Shown here piece by piece: positions 54,673-64,000 of a stretch of DNA of 64,000 nucleotides. The notes below the pieces were generated by a model that worked only from the letters and a program-made list of their open reading frames with translations, searched no databases and was not told the DNA's origin. Made by a program: the position numbers and the translations under genes. Position 1 is the first letter of the stretch; every line of letters starts with the position of its first letter. Location of the stretch: the NCBI RefSeq assembly GCF_001767295.1, contig NZ_CP014944.1, positions 3,038,001-3,102,000 of the forward strand. Direction: 5' to 3'. The DNA comes from Colwellia sp. PAMC 20917 (GTDB lineage: Bacteria; Pseudomonadota; Gammaproteobacteria; Enterobacterales; Alteromonadaceae).

Positions 54673-56019
54673 ATGAAACGTTCCTTATACTGGGTGACTA
54701 ACGATCTTCGTCTCAATGACAACATTGCACTTAACTTAGCCAGCCAAAGCGAACAATTACTTTGTGTTTATGTCGTTGATAAAAAGTGGTTCGAGCCAAA
54801 GAACTATCAATCTAAACCTTTGGGTGATAAACGCTGGCACTTCTTACAGGGGTGTTTGAGTGATTTTAATCAAAGTTTATTAGCATTAGATCAACAACTT
54901 TACATTGTTTACGGAGACACATTGTCGAGTTTAACCGCGCTCTGTGAAAAATATGATATTACCGATGTTATTACCACACGTCTTCCTGGCACATATGAAA
55001 ACAGTTTAATTGATGAGCTCGGTCGGCGTTTGCCCGAAGCGGATATTCATCAGGTCGATCAATTTACGTTATTCCCACATCACATTTTACCCTTTGAACT
55101 TGAGCAACTCCCGATAAGTTATTCTAAGTTTAGAAAGGTGATGGCTGATATTAGCATCGCTGATGTTGCACCCAGCACTCAATCTTTGCCCAGTATGTTT
55201 GTTAATATGCCTTCACCAACAATTTTTAGGCCATCGTGGTTACCTAACACACCTTATCAAAGGGCAAAGTGTGGTTATAATTTTGAGGGTGGTGAAACTG
55301 CCGGTTTAAAACAACTTAGTCGTTATTTTTCATCGGCTTTACCGGCTGATTATAAACAGGTTAGAAATAATTTAGACGGCTGGAATAATAGCAGTAAGTT
55401 ATCGGCTTGGTTAAATTATGGCTGTATCTCTGCACGGCAAGTAAACCGCTCCATTACTGATTTTGAAGAGCAGCAAGGGGAAAATAGTTCAACACAATGT
55501 CTATATTTAGAATTATTATGGCGCGAATACTTCCAGTGGTTACATTTTAAAGTCGGTGTAAAAACCTACCAATTTAAAGGTTTGGCTGAACATCCACCCT
55601 TAACTTCATTTTATCCTGAGCGTTTTAATAAATGGTGCTTAGGTCAAACTCCTTATCCGCTTGTTAATGCCTGTATGAATGAATTAATGACCACAGGTTA
55701 TATAAGTAATCGAGCCCGTCAAATTGTAGCCAGTTGTTTGGTTAACGAACTCAGTGTTGATTGGCGATTTGGCGCGGCTTGGTTTGAAGAGCAGCTAATG
55801 GATTATGATGCTGGAGTTAATTGGGGTAATTGGCAGTATATTGCGGGTGTCGGCGTTGACCCTAGAGGTGGCAGACATTTCAATATTGAAAAGCAAACAG
55901 CACTGTATGACCCTGATGGAGTTTATCAGGCTAAGTGGCTTACTCGAGATGATTACTCGAGTAAGCCACTTGATTCTGTCGACGCTTCTGATTGGCCGGT
56001 GCAACCGCTAAATGACTAA
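54673..56019 (+). CDS. Cryptochrome DASH photolyase-like flavoprotein
   Basis: A 448-residue cryptochrome/photolyase protein. The start is the ATG of MKRSLYWVTNDLRLNDN; a TTG seven codons earlier is unlikely. DASH features are TRLPGTYENSLIDELGRRLP, DQFTLFPHHILPFELEQLPISYSKFRK and the FAD-domain end ANVNWGNWQY-type segment (here GVNWGNWQYIAGVGVDPRGG), followed by HFNIEKQTALYDPDGVYQAKWL. DASH proteins repair pyrimidine dimers in single-stranded DNA or sense light. It overlaps the next photolyase gene by eight bases, so the two are coupled. Confidence 0.93.
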   Translation: MKRSLYWVTNDLRLNDNIALNLASQSEQLLCVYVVDKKWFEPKNYQSKPLGDKRWHFLQGCLSDFNQSLLALDQQLYIVYGDTLSSLTALCEKYDITDVITTRLPGTYENSLIDELGRRLPEADIHQVDQFTLFPHHILPFELEQLPISYSKFRKVMADISIADVAPSTQSLPSMFVNMPSPTIFRPSWLPNTPYQRAKCGYNFEGGETAGLKQLSRYFSSALPADYKQVRNNLDGWNNSSKLSAWLNYGCISARQVNRSITDFEEQQGENSSTQCLYLELLWREYFQWLHFKVGVKTYQFKGLAEHPPLTSFYPERFNKWCLGQTPYPLVNACMNELMTTGYISNRARQIVASCLVNELSVDWRFGAAWFEEQLMDYDAGVNWGNWQYIAGVGVDPRGGRHFNIEKQTALYDPDGVYQAKWLTRDDYSSKPLDSVDASDWPVQPLND

Positions 56020-57568
56020 GACACTTATTGAAGAAACACCGATGAATACTGCGGTAAATGTTGTTTGGCTGAAACGTGATTTACGGCTCAGTGATCATCA
56101 ACCTTTAGTGCAAGCGATTAAATCGGGTCAAACCTTGCTTTACTACGTCTTTGAACCGCTACTTATAAATGATCCTCATTATGATGAGCGGCATTGGCGT
56201 TTTGTTTGGCAATCTATTGCTGATATGAATAGTCAGCTAGCCGCTTTTAATTCACGGGTATATTTGTATTTTGGTGATGCAATAGCGGGCTTAATTGAAA
56301 TCAATAACGTCTTTAAAATAAGCGGGTTGTTTAGCCACGAAGAAGTGGGTTTACTATCGACCTTTGAGAGAGATAAATCGGTACAACAGTGGTGCCAAGC
56401 ACAAGATATAGTTTGGAATGAGAGTCAATTTGGTGCAGTAAGTCGTGGCAAAAAAAATAGAATTGATTGGGACAAACACTGGCACCAAGTGATGAAAGCC
56501 CCGCTGGAACAAGCCAAACTGTCGGATGATGTTCTAGCGAGTTGCACATTAATAGATAAGCTATTTTTCTGCAGTTTTCCAATATCATGGTCAATAACGG
56601 ATGACTTTATGCTTAAAGGTGGTGAGCTTTGGGCGCAAAGAACCCTGCAATCCTTCTTAAAGGGTCGTGGTAAGGGGTATCATTTTGATATCTCTAAACC
56701 GCAAGCAAGTCGTAAAAGTTGCTCTCGGTTGTCACCTTATCTAGCCTGGGGCAATATAAGTTTAAGAGAGTTCTATCAAACTATTTTGATAACAAGATCA
56801 GAGCGGGGTTGGAAACGACCAATAGACGCGCTGGCTTCTCGGCTACATTGGCATTGTCACTTTATTCAAAAATTTGAAAGTGAACATCAAATGCAATGGC
56901 GACCCGTGAATAAAGCCTATAATGACTTAATGTATCCAGATATTCATTGTGGACTGAGTGTTGAAGAACGACTAGATAAATGGAAAACTGCGCAAACAGG
57001 TTATCCATTAGTTGACGCTTGTATGCGTTGTTTAGAGCAAACTGGCTATATAAATTTTCGTATGCGGGCGATGCTAGTGAGTTTTTTATGCCATCATTTA
57101 CTGGTGGATTGGCGATTAGGCGTTACCCATTTAGCACAATTATTTCTTGATTTTGAACCTGGCATTCATTACCCACAATTTCAAATGCAGTCTGGTGTTA
57201 CTGGTACTAATATCATAAGGGTTTATAACCCGGTTAAGCAATCATTAGAGAAAGATAGTCATGGTGAATTCCTGAGAAAATGGTTACCTGAATTAGTTGA
57301 GTTACCCAATGAAGTTATTCATACACCCTGGTTATTGTCACCCATGGAACAACAGCTTTATCAATGCCAATTAGGTGATGATTATCCATCTCCTATGGTT
57401 GATATCAACGAAACAGGCAAGATCGCTCGCGATTTACTGTGGGGCTTTCGTCAACGATTTACCACCAAAAAAGAAGGGCAACGTATTGTAGCTAAACATG
57501 TTAGAGGTAATAAAAAAATATCCAAAGCTAAAAAACCTCAACAGTTAAAAATTGCAGAAAGTGACTAA
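56012..57568 (+). CDS. FAD-binding deoxyribodipyrimidine photolyase-family protein
   Basis: A 518-residue photolyase-family protein. It has the antenna-domain start NVVWLKRDLRLSDHQPL, the unusual FSHEEVGLLSTFERDKSVQQW segment and QFGAVSRGKKNRIDW linker. The FAD-binding part has GKGYHFDISKPQASRKSCSRLSPYLAWGNISLREFYQ, LASRLHWHCHF, TGYPLVDACMRCLEQTGYINFRMRAMLVSFL and LDFEPGIHYPQFQMQSGVTG. It is distinct from the DASH and Fe-S types beside it. It lacks an obvious match to a classic E. coli PhrB end. ATG at 56012 overlaps the DASH gene; ATG at 56042 is also possible. Confidence 0.85.
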   Translation: MTKTLIEETPMNTAVNVVWLKRDLRLSDHQPLVQAIKSGQTLLYYVFEPLLINDPHYDERHWRFVWQSIADMNSQLAAFNSRVYLYFGDAIAGLIEINNVFKISGLFSHEEVGLLSTFERDKSVQQWCQAQDIVWNESQFGAVSRGKKNRIDWDKHWHQVMKAPLEQAKLSDDVLASCTLIDKLFFCSFPISWSITDDFMLKGGELWAQRTLQSFLKGRGKGYHFDISKPQASRKSCSRLSPYLAWGNISLREFYQTILITRSERGWKRPIDALASRLHWHCHFIQKFESEHQMQWRPVNKAYNDLMYPDIHCGLSVEERLDKWKTAQTGYPLVDACMRCLEQTGYINFRMRAMLVSFLCHHLLVDWRLGVTHLAQLFLDFEPGIHYPQFQMQSGVTGTNIIRVYNPVKQSLEKDSHGEFLRKWLPELVELPNEVIHTPWLLSPMEQQLYQCQLGDDYPSPMVDINETGKIARDLLWGFRQRFTTKKEGQRIVAKHVRGNKKISKAKKPQQLKIAESD

Positions 57569-57574
57569 GTTATC

Positions 57575-57721
57575 ATGCATAAAAAATTAACGTTACCCGA
57601 GAAAAATTGCCAGACTTGTAAAAAGAATTTCTTTTGGCGTAAAAAATGGCAAGCGTGTTGGGAAGATGTCCGCTATTGCTCTGAGCGTTGCCGACGAAGT
57701 AAAAATGACAGCATCAGCTAA
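57575..57721 (+). CDS. DUF2256 zinc-finger-like mini-protein
   Basis: A 48-residue protein with four Cys in two pairs: [10 protein letters not shown] and RYCSERCRR, separated by a [12 protein letters not shown] segment that holds a fifth. This is the DUF2256 pattern, usually found beside photolyase genes. The CxxC spacing suggests a zinc site. It begins six bases after the preceding photolyase stop and precedes the Fe-S photolyase by 51 bases. No function is known; a role with the photolyases is inferred from this constant neighbourhood. Confidence 0.85.
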   Translation: MHKKLTLPEKNCQTCKKNFFWRKKWQACWEDVRYCSERCRRSKNDSIS

Positions 57722-57772
57722 AATAATTATGTATAGATCAATTCAAAGTTAAATGTAAAGTAAGGTAAATTA

Positions 57773-59323
57773 ATGAAGGCGAAACATCTTAGGCTAATAT
57801 TAGGCGATCAACTTAATGTTATGCACAGCTGGTTTGAACGGGTCGATAGCGATGTTGTTTATGTCATCGCAGAGCTTTATCAAGAAGCTAATTATACTAA
57901 GCACCACAGTCAGAAGATAACAGCGTTTTTTGCTGCTATGGATAATTTTGCTCAAACTCTGGAGAGTAAAGGGCATCAGGTTTGCTATTTAACCTTAGAT
58001 GAAACAGCAAAATATCAAGATTTACCTGCTTTGATCGCCACATTAGTGACCACTTATGCCAGTGAAGACTTTAGTTTTATGCGTCCTGATGAATATCGAT
58101 TGCGCGCGCAATTAAGCGAGATGTCAGCTCAATTATCGGTACCTGTCTATGAAGTCGACAGTGAACACTTTTTATTACCCTTTGATGAACTCGCTGATCA
58201 TTTTAAAGCCGCTACCCACGTAAGAATGGAAAATTTTTATCGTTTTATGCGCAAGCGCTTTGCTATTTTAATGAATGGCGCCAAGCCTGAAGGTGATGCT
58301 TGGAATTTTGATGCGAATAATCGTCAATCTTTTAAAAAAACCGATCTTAAATTTATCCCTAAACCACTGGTCTTTGACAACCCAGCAAGTGATTATTTAC
58401 AACGGATAAAACATCATAAGATTGACACGATAGGGCGTGAATCTGAGCATGTTGCTTATCCTATTAATCGCCAACAATCGCTAGAATTATTAACGTTCTT
58501 TTGCGAACATCAGTTAGAAAACTTTGGTAATTTTCAAGATGCGATGACTGTAGCCTCACCTTATGCTTGGAGTTTGTACCACTCGCGGCTGAGTTTTTCA
58601 TTGAACTGTAAAATGCTTAATCCGCTTGAGGTCATTGAAACGGCTTTGGCTGCCTATCAAGCATCAGCAGGTAAAATAACCTTAGCGCAAATCGAAGGTT
58701 TTGTTAGACAAATATTAGGCTGGCGCGAATATGTTAGAGGTATGTATTGGGCTAATATGCCTAATTATGCCGAGCAGAATTTTTTAGAGGCAAAGCGTGA
58801 TTTACCCGCTTTCTTCTGGAACGCTAATACTAAAATGCAGTGCTTAAGAAGTGCAATCTCGCAATCACTCAAACATGCCTATGCTCACCATATTCAACGA
58901 TTGATGATCACCGGCAACTTTGCTTTACTGGCGGGTATAACGCCTAGCCAAGTCGATGATTGGTATTTAGGTATCTACATTGACGCGATTGAATGGGTAG
59001 AATTACCGAATACCCGCAGCATGGCACTTTTTGCTGACGGTGGTTGGATAGCGACAAAACCTTATGCGGCTAGTGGTAATTATGTCAATAAAATGAGTGA
59101 TTATTGCAAAGGTTGCCATTACAACGTTAAAGAAAAAGTGGGCGCCAATGCCTGCCCATTAAACAGTTTGTATTGGAATTTTATTGATCAAAATTATGAT
59201 AAGTTTGCTGGCAATCATAGAATGAGTTTCCCTATTCGTAACTGGGATAAAATGGAGCCTGCGAAAAAAATTGAAATTAGAGAGCACGCAACACAGTTAT
59301 TGAATAATCTAGATAATTTATAG
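57773..59323 (+). CDS. Fe-S bacterial cryptochrome/(6-4)-type photolyase (PhrB-like)
   Basis: A 516-residue deoxyribodipyrimidine photolyase-related protein. It starts KAKHLRLILGDQLNVMHSWF, and its FAD part has QILGWREYVRGMYWANMPNY and HHIQRLMITGNFALLAG. Four Cys at 357, 445, 448 and 461 (KMQCLRS, SDYCKGCHY, ANACPL) align in spacing with the [4Fe-4S] ligands of Agrobacterium PhrB (350, 438, 441, 454). It is thus a (6-4) photolyase or light sensor of the FeS-BCP class. It is preceded by the DUF2256 gene and followed by a TIGR03643 gene. Confidence 0.93.
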   Translation: MKAKHLRLILGDQLNVMHSWFERVDSDVVYVIAELYQEANYTKHHSQKITAFFAAMDNFAQTLESKGHQVCYLTLDETAKYQDLPALIATLVTTYASEDFSFMRPDEYRLRAQLSEMSAQLSVPVYEVDSEHFLLPFDELADHFKAATHVRMENFYRFMRKRFAILMNGAKPEGDAWNFDANNRQSFKKTDLKFIPKPLVFDNPASDYLQRIKHHKIDTIGRESEHVAYPINRQQSLELLTFFCEHQLENFGNFQDAMTVASPYAWSLYHSRLSFSLNCKMLNPLEVIETALAAYQASAGKITLAQIEGFVRQILGWREYVRGMYWANMPNYAEQNFLEAKRDLPAFFWNANTKMQCLRSAISQSLKHAYAHHIQRLMITGNFALLAGITPSQVDDWYLGIYIDAIEWVELPNTRSMALFADGGWIATKPYAASGNYVNKMSDYCKGCHYNVKEKVGANACPLNSLYWNFIDQNYDKFAGNHRMSFPIRNWDKMEPAKKIEIREHATQLLNNLDNL

Positions 59324-59451
59324 GCTCATGAGTTAGCGCTGGCTAGATAGGCAGACCTTCAGTTAATGGATAAAAGTTAGGCGCTAATGGTCTTTATTTA
59401 TCAGTGGCGCGTATAACGGTTATGTTTATTTATTACCTTTAGGATCCTTTT

Positions 59452-59703
59452 ATGCAATTTTCTATGGATGAAGAGTCAAGAATTATAGAAATGGCTTGGG
59501 AAGATAGAACACCATTTGAAGCAATAGAACATCAGTTTAGTTTGCAAGAGCCTGATGTTATTAAGTTTATGCGTAGTCACTTAAAACCTAGAAGCTTTAG
59601 ATTATGGCGAGAAAGAGTAAGTGGACGCTCAACCAAGCATGTAAAATTAAGAAGTCCTGACGTATCGAGAGGATACTGCCCAACGCAATATAAACAACGT
59701 TGA
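59452..59703 (+). CDS. TIGR03643 family small protein
   Basis: An 83-residue basic protein. The N-terminal half is MDEESRIIEMAWEDRTPFEAIEHQFSLQEPDVIKFMRSHLKP and the C-terminal half is Arg/Lys-rich (SFRLWRERVSGRSTKHVKLR). This matches TIGR03643, a family that travels with DUF2256 and photolyase-like genes. The function is unknown. The start ATG has AGGAT-type ribosome site close upstream. It closes the photolyase group, with a strong terminator behind it. Confidence 0.85.
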   Translation: MQFSMDEESRIIEMAWEDRTPFEAIEHQFSLQEPDVIKFMRSHLKPRSFRLWRERVSGRSTKHVKLRSPDVSRGYCPTQYKQR

Positions 59704-59730
59704 TGACAGCTATATAAAAAAATATCAATA

Positions 59731-59757
59731 AAAAGGGCATCTTATGATGCCCTTTTT
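59731..59757. terminator. Bidirectional terminator between the TIGR03643 gene and putA
   Basis: AAAAGGGCATC, loop TTAT, GATGCCCTTTT, flanked by A- and T-rich sequence. It serves the convergent TIGR03643 and putA genes. Confidence 0.88.
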
Positions 59758-59813
59758 CGTTTGATTTGTAAGTAATGACCCATAACGGGTCATACTTTTT
59801 AGGCAATCAGTTG

Positions 59814-62800
59814 TTAATCTTCTTCAACTAAGGTCATCAGCGATGTATTACCACCTGATGCCGTCGTATCAATACTAATCGTTTTCTCGGTTAATAGACG
59901 CTGGATCAAATTATCGAAATATTCTGAACTGATCACTGGCAATATCGCCCCTTGACGTTCAGCTAATTTTTCACTGATAAAGTGCTTACGATCACAATGG
60001 CTGTCGACCACAACACCTGACAAGGCAGGGTGCGCTAACATCGTTGATAAGTGGCGTAAACGTGCAACCTGAAAAACACCTTCATCGGCACCCGTAGAGA
60101 GGAACTTGTCTCTAAAGGCGATGGCTTCATCATAATACAAATCAGAAACAACACTCACAACGGTATTACCGGTAGCCAACGCCGTTACAATAGATAGTAC
60201 CCAGAAGTGAAAGCTCACTGTCGCATCGGCAAAACAGATAATATTACCGCGGTTTTCCAAATACAACACATTAGACTCACCTGTTGGTCCTGGTAAGAAT
60301 GTTGGCTTTTTCAAACGCTTTTCAATATCAATCAATTGTGAACGAGCGCCTTTTAAGGTCAGATTTAAATCGTCGGCTAAATCATCAACAATATCAATAT
60401 GCGCAATTTTGGCTAACAGCTGACGAACACAAGAAAGACGGGTATTTAACTCTGTTAAGCGCCAGCCTTTTTCTGCTGCATTTGCCTTGTCCATAAACAA
60501 AGTTGAGGCTTTATCTGATTCTGCATCACCGTCTAATGCTTCTACCTGTGAAGGTAGTAAGTTAAATTGTTCGGCATCTGGCGTAGCTTTTTCAATAACT
60601 AAACGTGTTAAGTAATTGGGTCCACCTGCTTTTGGTCCTGTACCTGAAAGACCACGGCCACCAAAAGGTTGGACACCAACAATGGCGCCAATCATATTAC
60701 GGTTAATATAAACATTCCCCGCGCGTGACAACTTAGCTAAATCAAAGGCACGGTGTTCAATACGCGTATGAATACCCATAGTTAAACCAAAACCTGTACC
60801 ATTAATTTTATCGATAACCGCTTCTATTTCATTGCCTTTAAAACGTACAATGTGCACACAAGGGCCAAAGACTTCTTTTTTAAGGACGCTAATATCTTTA
60901 ATTTCATAAAGACGAGGCGCAAAAAAGAAATGCTCGTTACCTGCCACTTCAGCTGATATTTCACACTGATATAATAATTGACCATGGGTTTGCATATAGT
61001 CACTGTGTGCATTGAGCGCGCTGAGGGCTTTTTCATCAATTACTGGGCCGATATCTGTGCTTAAATATTCTGGGTTACCGACATGTAATTCTGCTAAGGC
61101 ACCCTTAAGCATAGTAATGACATTATCAGCGATGTCTTCTTGTAAAAATAATACACGAAGCGCAGAACAGCGCTGACCTGCCGATTGAAATCCTGAAGAA
61201 ATAACATCGTCAACAACTTGCTCAGGCAAGGCAGTTGAGTCAACTATCATACAATTTTGTCCACCGGTTTCAGCGATGAAAGGGACTTGATCGCCACCTC
61301 TATCAGCCAAGGTTTGTGAAATTATTGTCCCTGTTTCAGTGGAACCTGTAAACATAACGGTTTGAATACGACTGTCTGGCACAATAACACTGCCCACTTC
61401 GCTGCCGCGAGCAATAACCGCTTGCACAACACCTTCAGGTAGTCCAACCGACTCCATCAGTTCAATGGTGCGCAAGGCAATTAAACTCGTTTGTTCAGCA
61501 GGTTTTGCTAATACGGTATTACCGGTAGCGATTGCCGCAGCAACTTGCCCTAAAAATATCGCTAATGGGAAATTCCATGGGCTGATACACAGTACTACAC
61601 CACGAGCTTCTAAGCGTTCATCTTCTTCGAGTTCAATCGCTTGGTTAGCATAATAACGACAAAAATCGACGGCTTCTCTGACTTCATCAATACCATCTTG
61701 CGCAATTTTACCCGCTTCTTTAATACATAAGGCGATAAGTTCGTCCATATGGCGTTCAAGAATATCGGCAACGCGACATAACAAATCGGCACGTTCAGAT
61801 ACCGGTGTTTTCGACCACGAAGCAAATGTTGCTTGTGCGGTGTCGATCATTGCCAGCATGTCATCTTTAGTGTGGTGTTGATGGAAACCTATGACTTCAC
61901 TATGGTTGGCGGGGTTTTTAACCGCTACCGAGCCTGCAGGTACATCATTTTCATTGATGTGATGATCGGTAAACCAGTTATCTAATGACAATTTTAACGG
62001 CGCTATAGCATTAATATCGGTTAAGTCTAGCCCTTTAGAATTATCACGGCCCAGACCTTTCGCATCATGATACAAGGCGATAGGTTTAACTATTTGCTGG
62101 TTATATTTATCTTTTAAGCGCTGGGTCTTTTCAACGGGATCGCCCAATAAAGATTCGACTGGCTGAGACTCATCAACGATAGCATTAACAAAAGAAGAGT
62201 TAGCGCCGTTTTCTAATAAACGACGGACTAAGTAAGCTAATAGCTCTTCATGATGACCAACAGGTGCGTAAATTCGACATTGAATATTTTCACTTGAGAC
62301 AATTTGGTCATACAAAGAATCGCCCATGCCATGTAAACATTGGAACTCAAAACCTTCTTTATCATCGCCAGCTAGCTCAACAATGGTTGCCGCGGTGTAA
62401 GCATTATGCGTAGCAAACTGTGGATAGATGCTATCTCTGTATTCCAGTAATTTATTGGCACAGGCGTGGTAAGAAACATCGGTAGAAGACTTACGCGTGA
62501 AAACAGGAAAATGCTGAAGACCATCTTTTTGAGCATTCTTAATTTCAGTATCCCAATAAGCACCTTTAACCAAACGGATCATCATTTTTCGGTTAGCACG
62601 TAGGGTTAAGTCACGTAACCAATCGACGACAAAAAGTGCACGTTTTTGATAAGCTTGTAAAGCCATACCAAAACCTGTCCAATCGCCTAACTCGTTATCA
62701 CTAAAAACCGCTTCAATAATATCAAGTGATATATCTAAGCGTTCAGATTCTTCGGCATCAACGGTTAAACCAATGTTATAACTTTTTGCTTGTAAGCAAA

Positions 62801-63638
62801 GCGCTTTAAGTTTTGGCACAATTTCGGCCATAACGCGGGCTTTGTGGGTAAATTCGTAGCGAGGATGAATGGCTGAAAGCTTAACCGATATACCGGGCAC
62901 TCGGCGAGGATCATTTTTACCCGAGGCGCGAGCAACAGCGCCGATGGCATCAATTGCAACTTGATAAGATTTAAAGTAACGATCTGCATCCGCCATGGTG
63001 CGAGCACCTTCACCGAGCATATCGTAGGAATAGACATAACCTTGTTGTTCTTTAGTGGCAGCACGCGCTGTTGCCGCTTGAATAGTTTCGCCCATCACAA
63101 ACTGCTTACCCATTATTTTCATGGCGTAGTTCATTGACTTACGAATAACTGGCTCGCCTAAGCGACCAATGACTTTTTTCAATAAACCAAAGCTGTCTTT
63201 TTTGCGTTTATCGGCATAATTAACCATAGTGCCGGTAATTAATAAGCCCCATGATGAAGCATTAACAAACAGTGAATCACTGCTGCCTAAATGACTGCTC
63301 CACTGGCCTTGAGAAATTTTGTCACGAATTAAGGCATCTTGAGTATGTTTGTCTGGCACACGTAATAAGGCTTCAGCCAGACACATCAATACCACACCTT
63401 CTTCACTTGAGAGTGAGTACTCTTTTAATAGGGAATCAATTGCGCCATTCCCAGATTGGTCTTCACGAATTTGTAAAACCATTTTGCGAGCTCTTTCCCA
63501 AGCTCTACTTCTAGCACTAACATTAACTTCTGCCACAGGTAGAATATGATCTACTGCTATATTTTCATCAATACGATAAAATTCACGGATTTTCTGACGA
63601 ATTGGGCAGTCTGTGCTAAACGAACCATTAAAAAGCAT
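59814..63638 (-). CDS. putA: Bifunctional proline dehydrogenase / P5C dehydrogenase
   Basis: A 1274-residue enzyme that oxidises proline to glutamate. The N-terminal proline dehydrogenase has the FAD-site segments VMGETIQAATARA, YSYDMLGEGARTMADADRYF, GISVKLSAIHPRYE and LVKGAYWDTEIKNAQ. The P5C dehydrogenase begins near residue 560 and has ISPWNFPLAIFLGQVAAAIATGN, the catalytic AETGGQNCMIVDST and SAGQRCSALRVL, then GGRGLSGTGPKAGGPNYL. About 200 further C-terminal residues form the extra domain of longer PutAs. It has no clear ribbon-helix-helix DNA-binding domain at the N-terminus, unlike E. coli PutA, so it should be enzymatic only. Confidence 0.95.
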   Translation of the reverse strand: MLFNGSFSTDCPIRQKIREFYRIDENIAVDHILPVAEVNVSARSRAWERARKMVLQIREDQSGNGAIDSLLKEYSLSSEEGVVLMCLAEALLRVPDKHTQDALIRDKISQGQWSSHLGSSDSLFVNASSWGLLITGTMVNYADKRKKDSFGLLKKVIGRLGEPVIRKSMNYAMKIMGKQFVMGETIQAATARAATKEQQGYVYSYDMLGEGARTMADADRYFKSYQVAIDAIGAVARASGKNDPRRVPGISVKLSAIHPRYEFTHKARVMAEIVPKLKALCLQAKSYNIGLTVDAEESERLDISLDIIEAVFSDNELGDWTGFGMALQAYQKRALFVVDWLRDLTLRANRKMMIRLVKGAYWDTEIKNAQKDGLQHFPVFTRKSSTDVSYHACANKLLEYRDSIYPQFATHNAYTAATIVELAGDDKEGFEFQCLHGMGDSLYDQIVSSENIQCRIYAPVGHHEELLAYLVRRLLENGANSSFVNAIVDESQPVESLLGDPVEKTQRLKDKYNQQIVKPIALYHDAKGLGRDNSKGLDLTDINAIAPLKLSLDNWFTDHHINENDVPAGSVAVKNPANHSEVIGFHQHHTKDDMLAMIDTAQATFASWSKTPVSERADLLCRVADILERHMDELIALCIKEAGKIAQDGIDEVREAVDFCRYYANQAIELEEDERLEARGVVLCISPWNFPLAIFLGQVAAAIATGNTVLAKPAEQTSLIALRTIELMESVGLPEGVVQAVIARGSEVGSVIVPDSRIQTVMFTGSTETGTIISQTLADRGGDQVPFIAETGGQNCMIVDSTALPEQVVDDVISSGFQSAGQRCSALRVLFLQEDIADNVITMLKGALAELHVGNPEYLSTDIGPVIDEKALSALNAHSDYMQTHGQLLYQCEISAEVAGNEHFFFAPRLYEIKDISVLKKEVFGPCVHIVRFKGNEIEAVIDKINGTGFGLTMGIHTRIEHRAFDLAKLSRAGNVYINRNMIGAIVGVQPFGGRGLSGTGPKAGGPNYLTRLVIEKATPDAEQFNLLPSQVEALDGDAESDKASTLFMDKANAAEKGWRLTELNTRLSCVRQLLAKIAHIDIVDDLADDLNLTLKGARSQLIDIEKRLKKPTFLPGPTGESNVLYLENRGNIICFADATVSFHFWVLSIVTALATGNTVVSVVSDLYYDEAIAFRDKFLSTGADEGVFQVARLRHLSTMLAHPALSGVVVDSHCDRKHFISEKLAERQGAILPVISSEYFDNLIQRLLTEKTISIDTTASGGNTSLMTLVEED

Positions 63639-64000
63639 ATACTCTTCCTCAAAATGACTACATAGCAGCTTGGTGCTATATAGCGATAGTTACAATAGAA
63701 TTTGTTTGTTTAATTCTGATTTGCCTAATTATAAATGTCGCTATAGTACAATACCACCATAGAATGTATTTCCTGGCCAAATAAGATATAAAATATACGG
63801 TATAATATGTGTGATCGCTTAAAAATACTGCTGTTTACGCTAAGTTGCCATGGCATTTACTTAGCATTTACTTGCTATGGTTGAGTTAATATTTAGTGAG
63901 TTTTTTGTATTGCTAAGTCATTTGTTAATGCTGAAATTAAAGCAACCTCTAGCGATTGCTAGCGAGCGGCAAATAGACTTATATTTGTATCGTTTTTTAT
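63639..64000. other. Region upstream of putA
   Basis: These 362 bases at the window end contain the putA promoter region. No ORF, repeat or recognised operator was seen. The next gene lies outside the window. Confidence 0.3.

Overview
The window is a low-GC chromosomal segment from a marine gammaproteobacterium of the Alteromonadales, most like Colwellia or a close relative in Colwelliaceae. This rests on gene content and conserved order: rsmI divergent from lpoA-yraN-diaA-dolP with rnpB next to rsmI, rplM-rpsI-petABC-sspAB, degQ-degS-zapG beside zapE, plus rraB, argR and mlaA. A cyanophycin operon and a multi-photolyase island fit a marine, cold or sunlit habitat. No phage, IS element, CRISPR array or tRNA was seen.

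Layout. 0.1-3.7 kb: an alpha/beta-hydrolase lipoprotein, mlaA, a plsC-type acyltransferase, rraB and a 52-residue membrane protein. 3.8-9.7 kb (minus): an orphan FecR-like protein, a NahK-like sugar kinase, and an operon mipA - DUF3019 - response regulator - histidine kinase. 10.1-12.8 kb: argR, a pair of tail-anchored proteins (one an XRE regulator) behind a palindromic operator candidate, and galM. 13.1-18.2 kb: an AraC regulator divergent from a bufferin-type RiPP cassette (YHS protein, thioredoxin, BufA1, BufB, BufC, DoxX) that ends in a decayed DsbA-like/OsmC hybrid. 18.6-26 kb: a 2033-residue double-kinase hybrid sensor followed by a REC-GGDEF diguanylate cyclase, whose 3' end lies in a threefold tandem repeat of about 107 bp. 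26-42.7 kb: conserved housekeeping genes (proteases, cell division, ribosomal proteins, cytochrome bc1, SspAB, envelope genes, rnpB, an ABC1 kinase).

42.8-54.4 kb is a nitrogen-storage and proline region. It holds cphA, a second Mur-ligase cyanophycin synthetase-like gene, cphB (broken by one missing G in a poly-G run), iadA, proA, proC and divergent proB. Together they would make cyanophycin, cut it to beta-Asp-Arg and split the dipeptide. putA at 59.8-63.6 kb would oxidise proline to glutamate. Between them (54.6-59.7 kb) is a light-repair island: cryptochrome DASH, a second photolyase, a DUF2256 mini-protein, an Fe-S (6-4)-type photolyase and a TIGR03643 protein.

The least described unit is the bufferin cassette with its YHS and thioredoxin partners. 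Three single-base deficits (cphB G-run, the DsbA/OsmC hybrid, its A-run) may be real decay, phase variation or sequence errors, and should be resolved before those genes are called dead. All calls are by reading the sequence; no database search was run.
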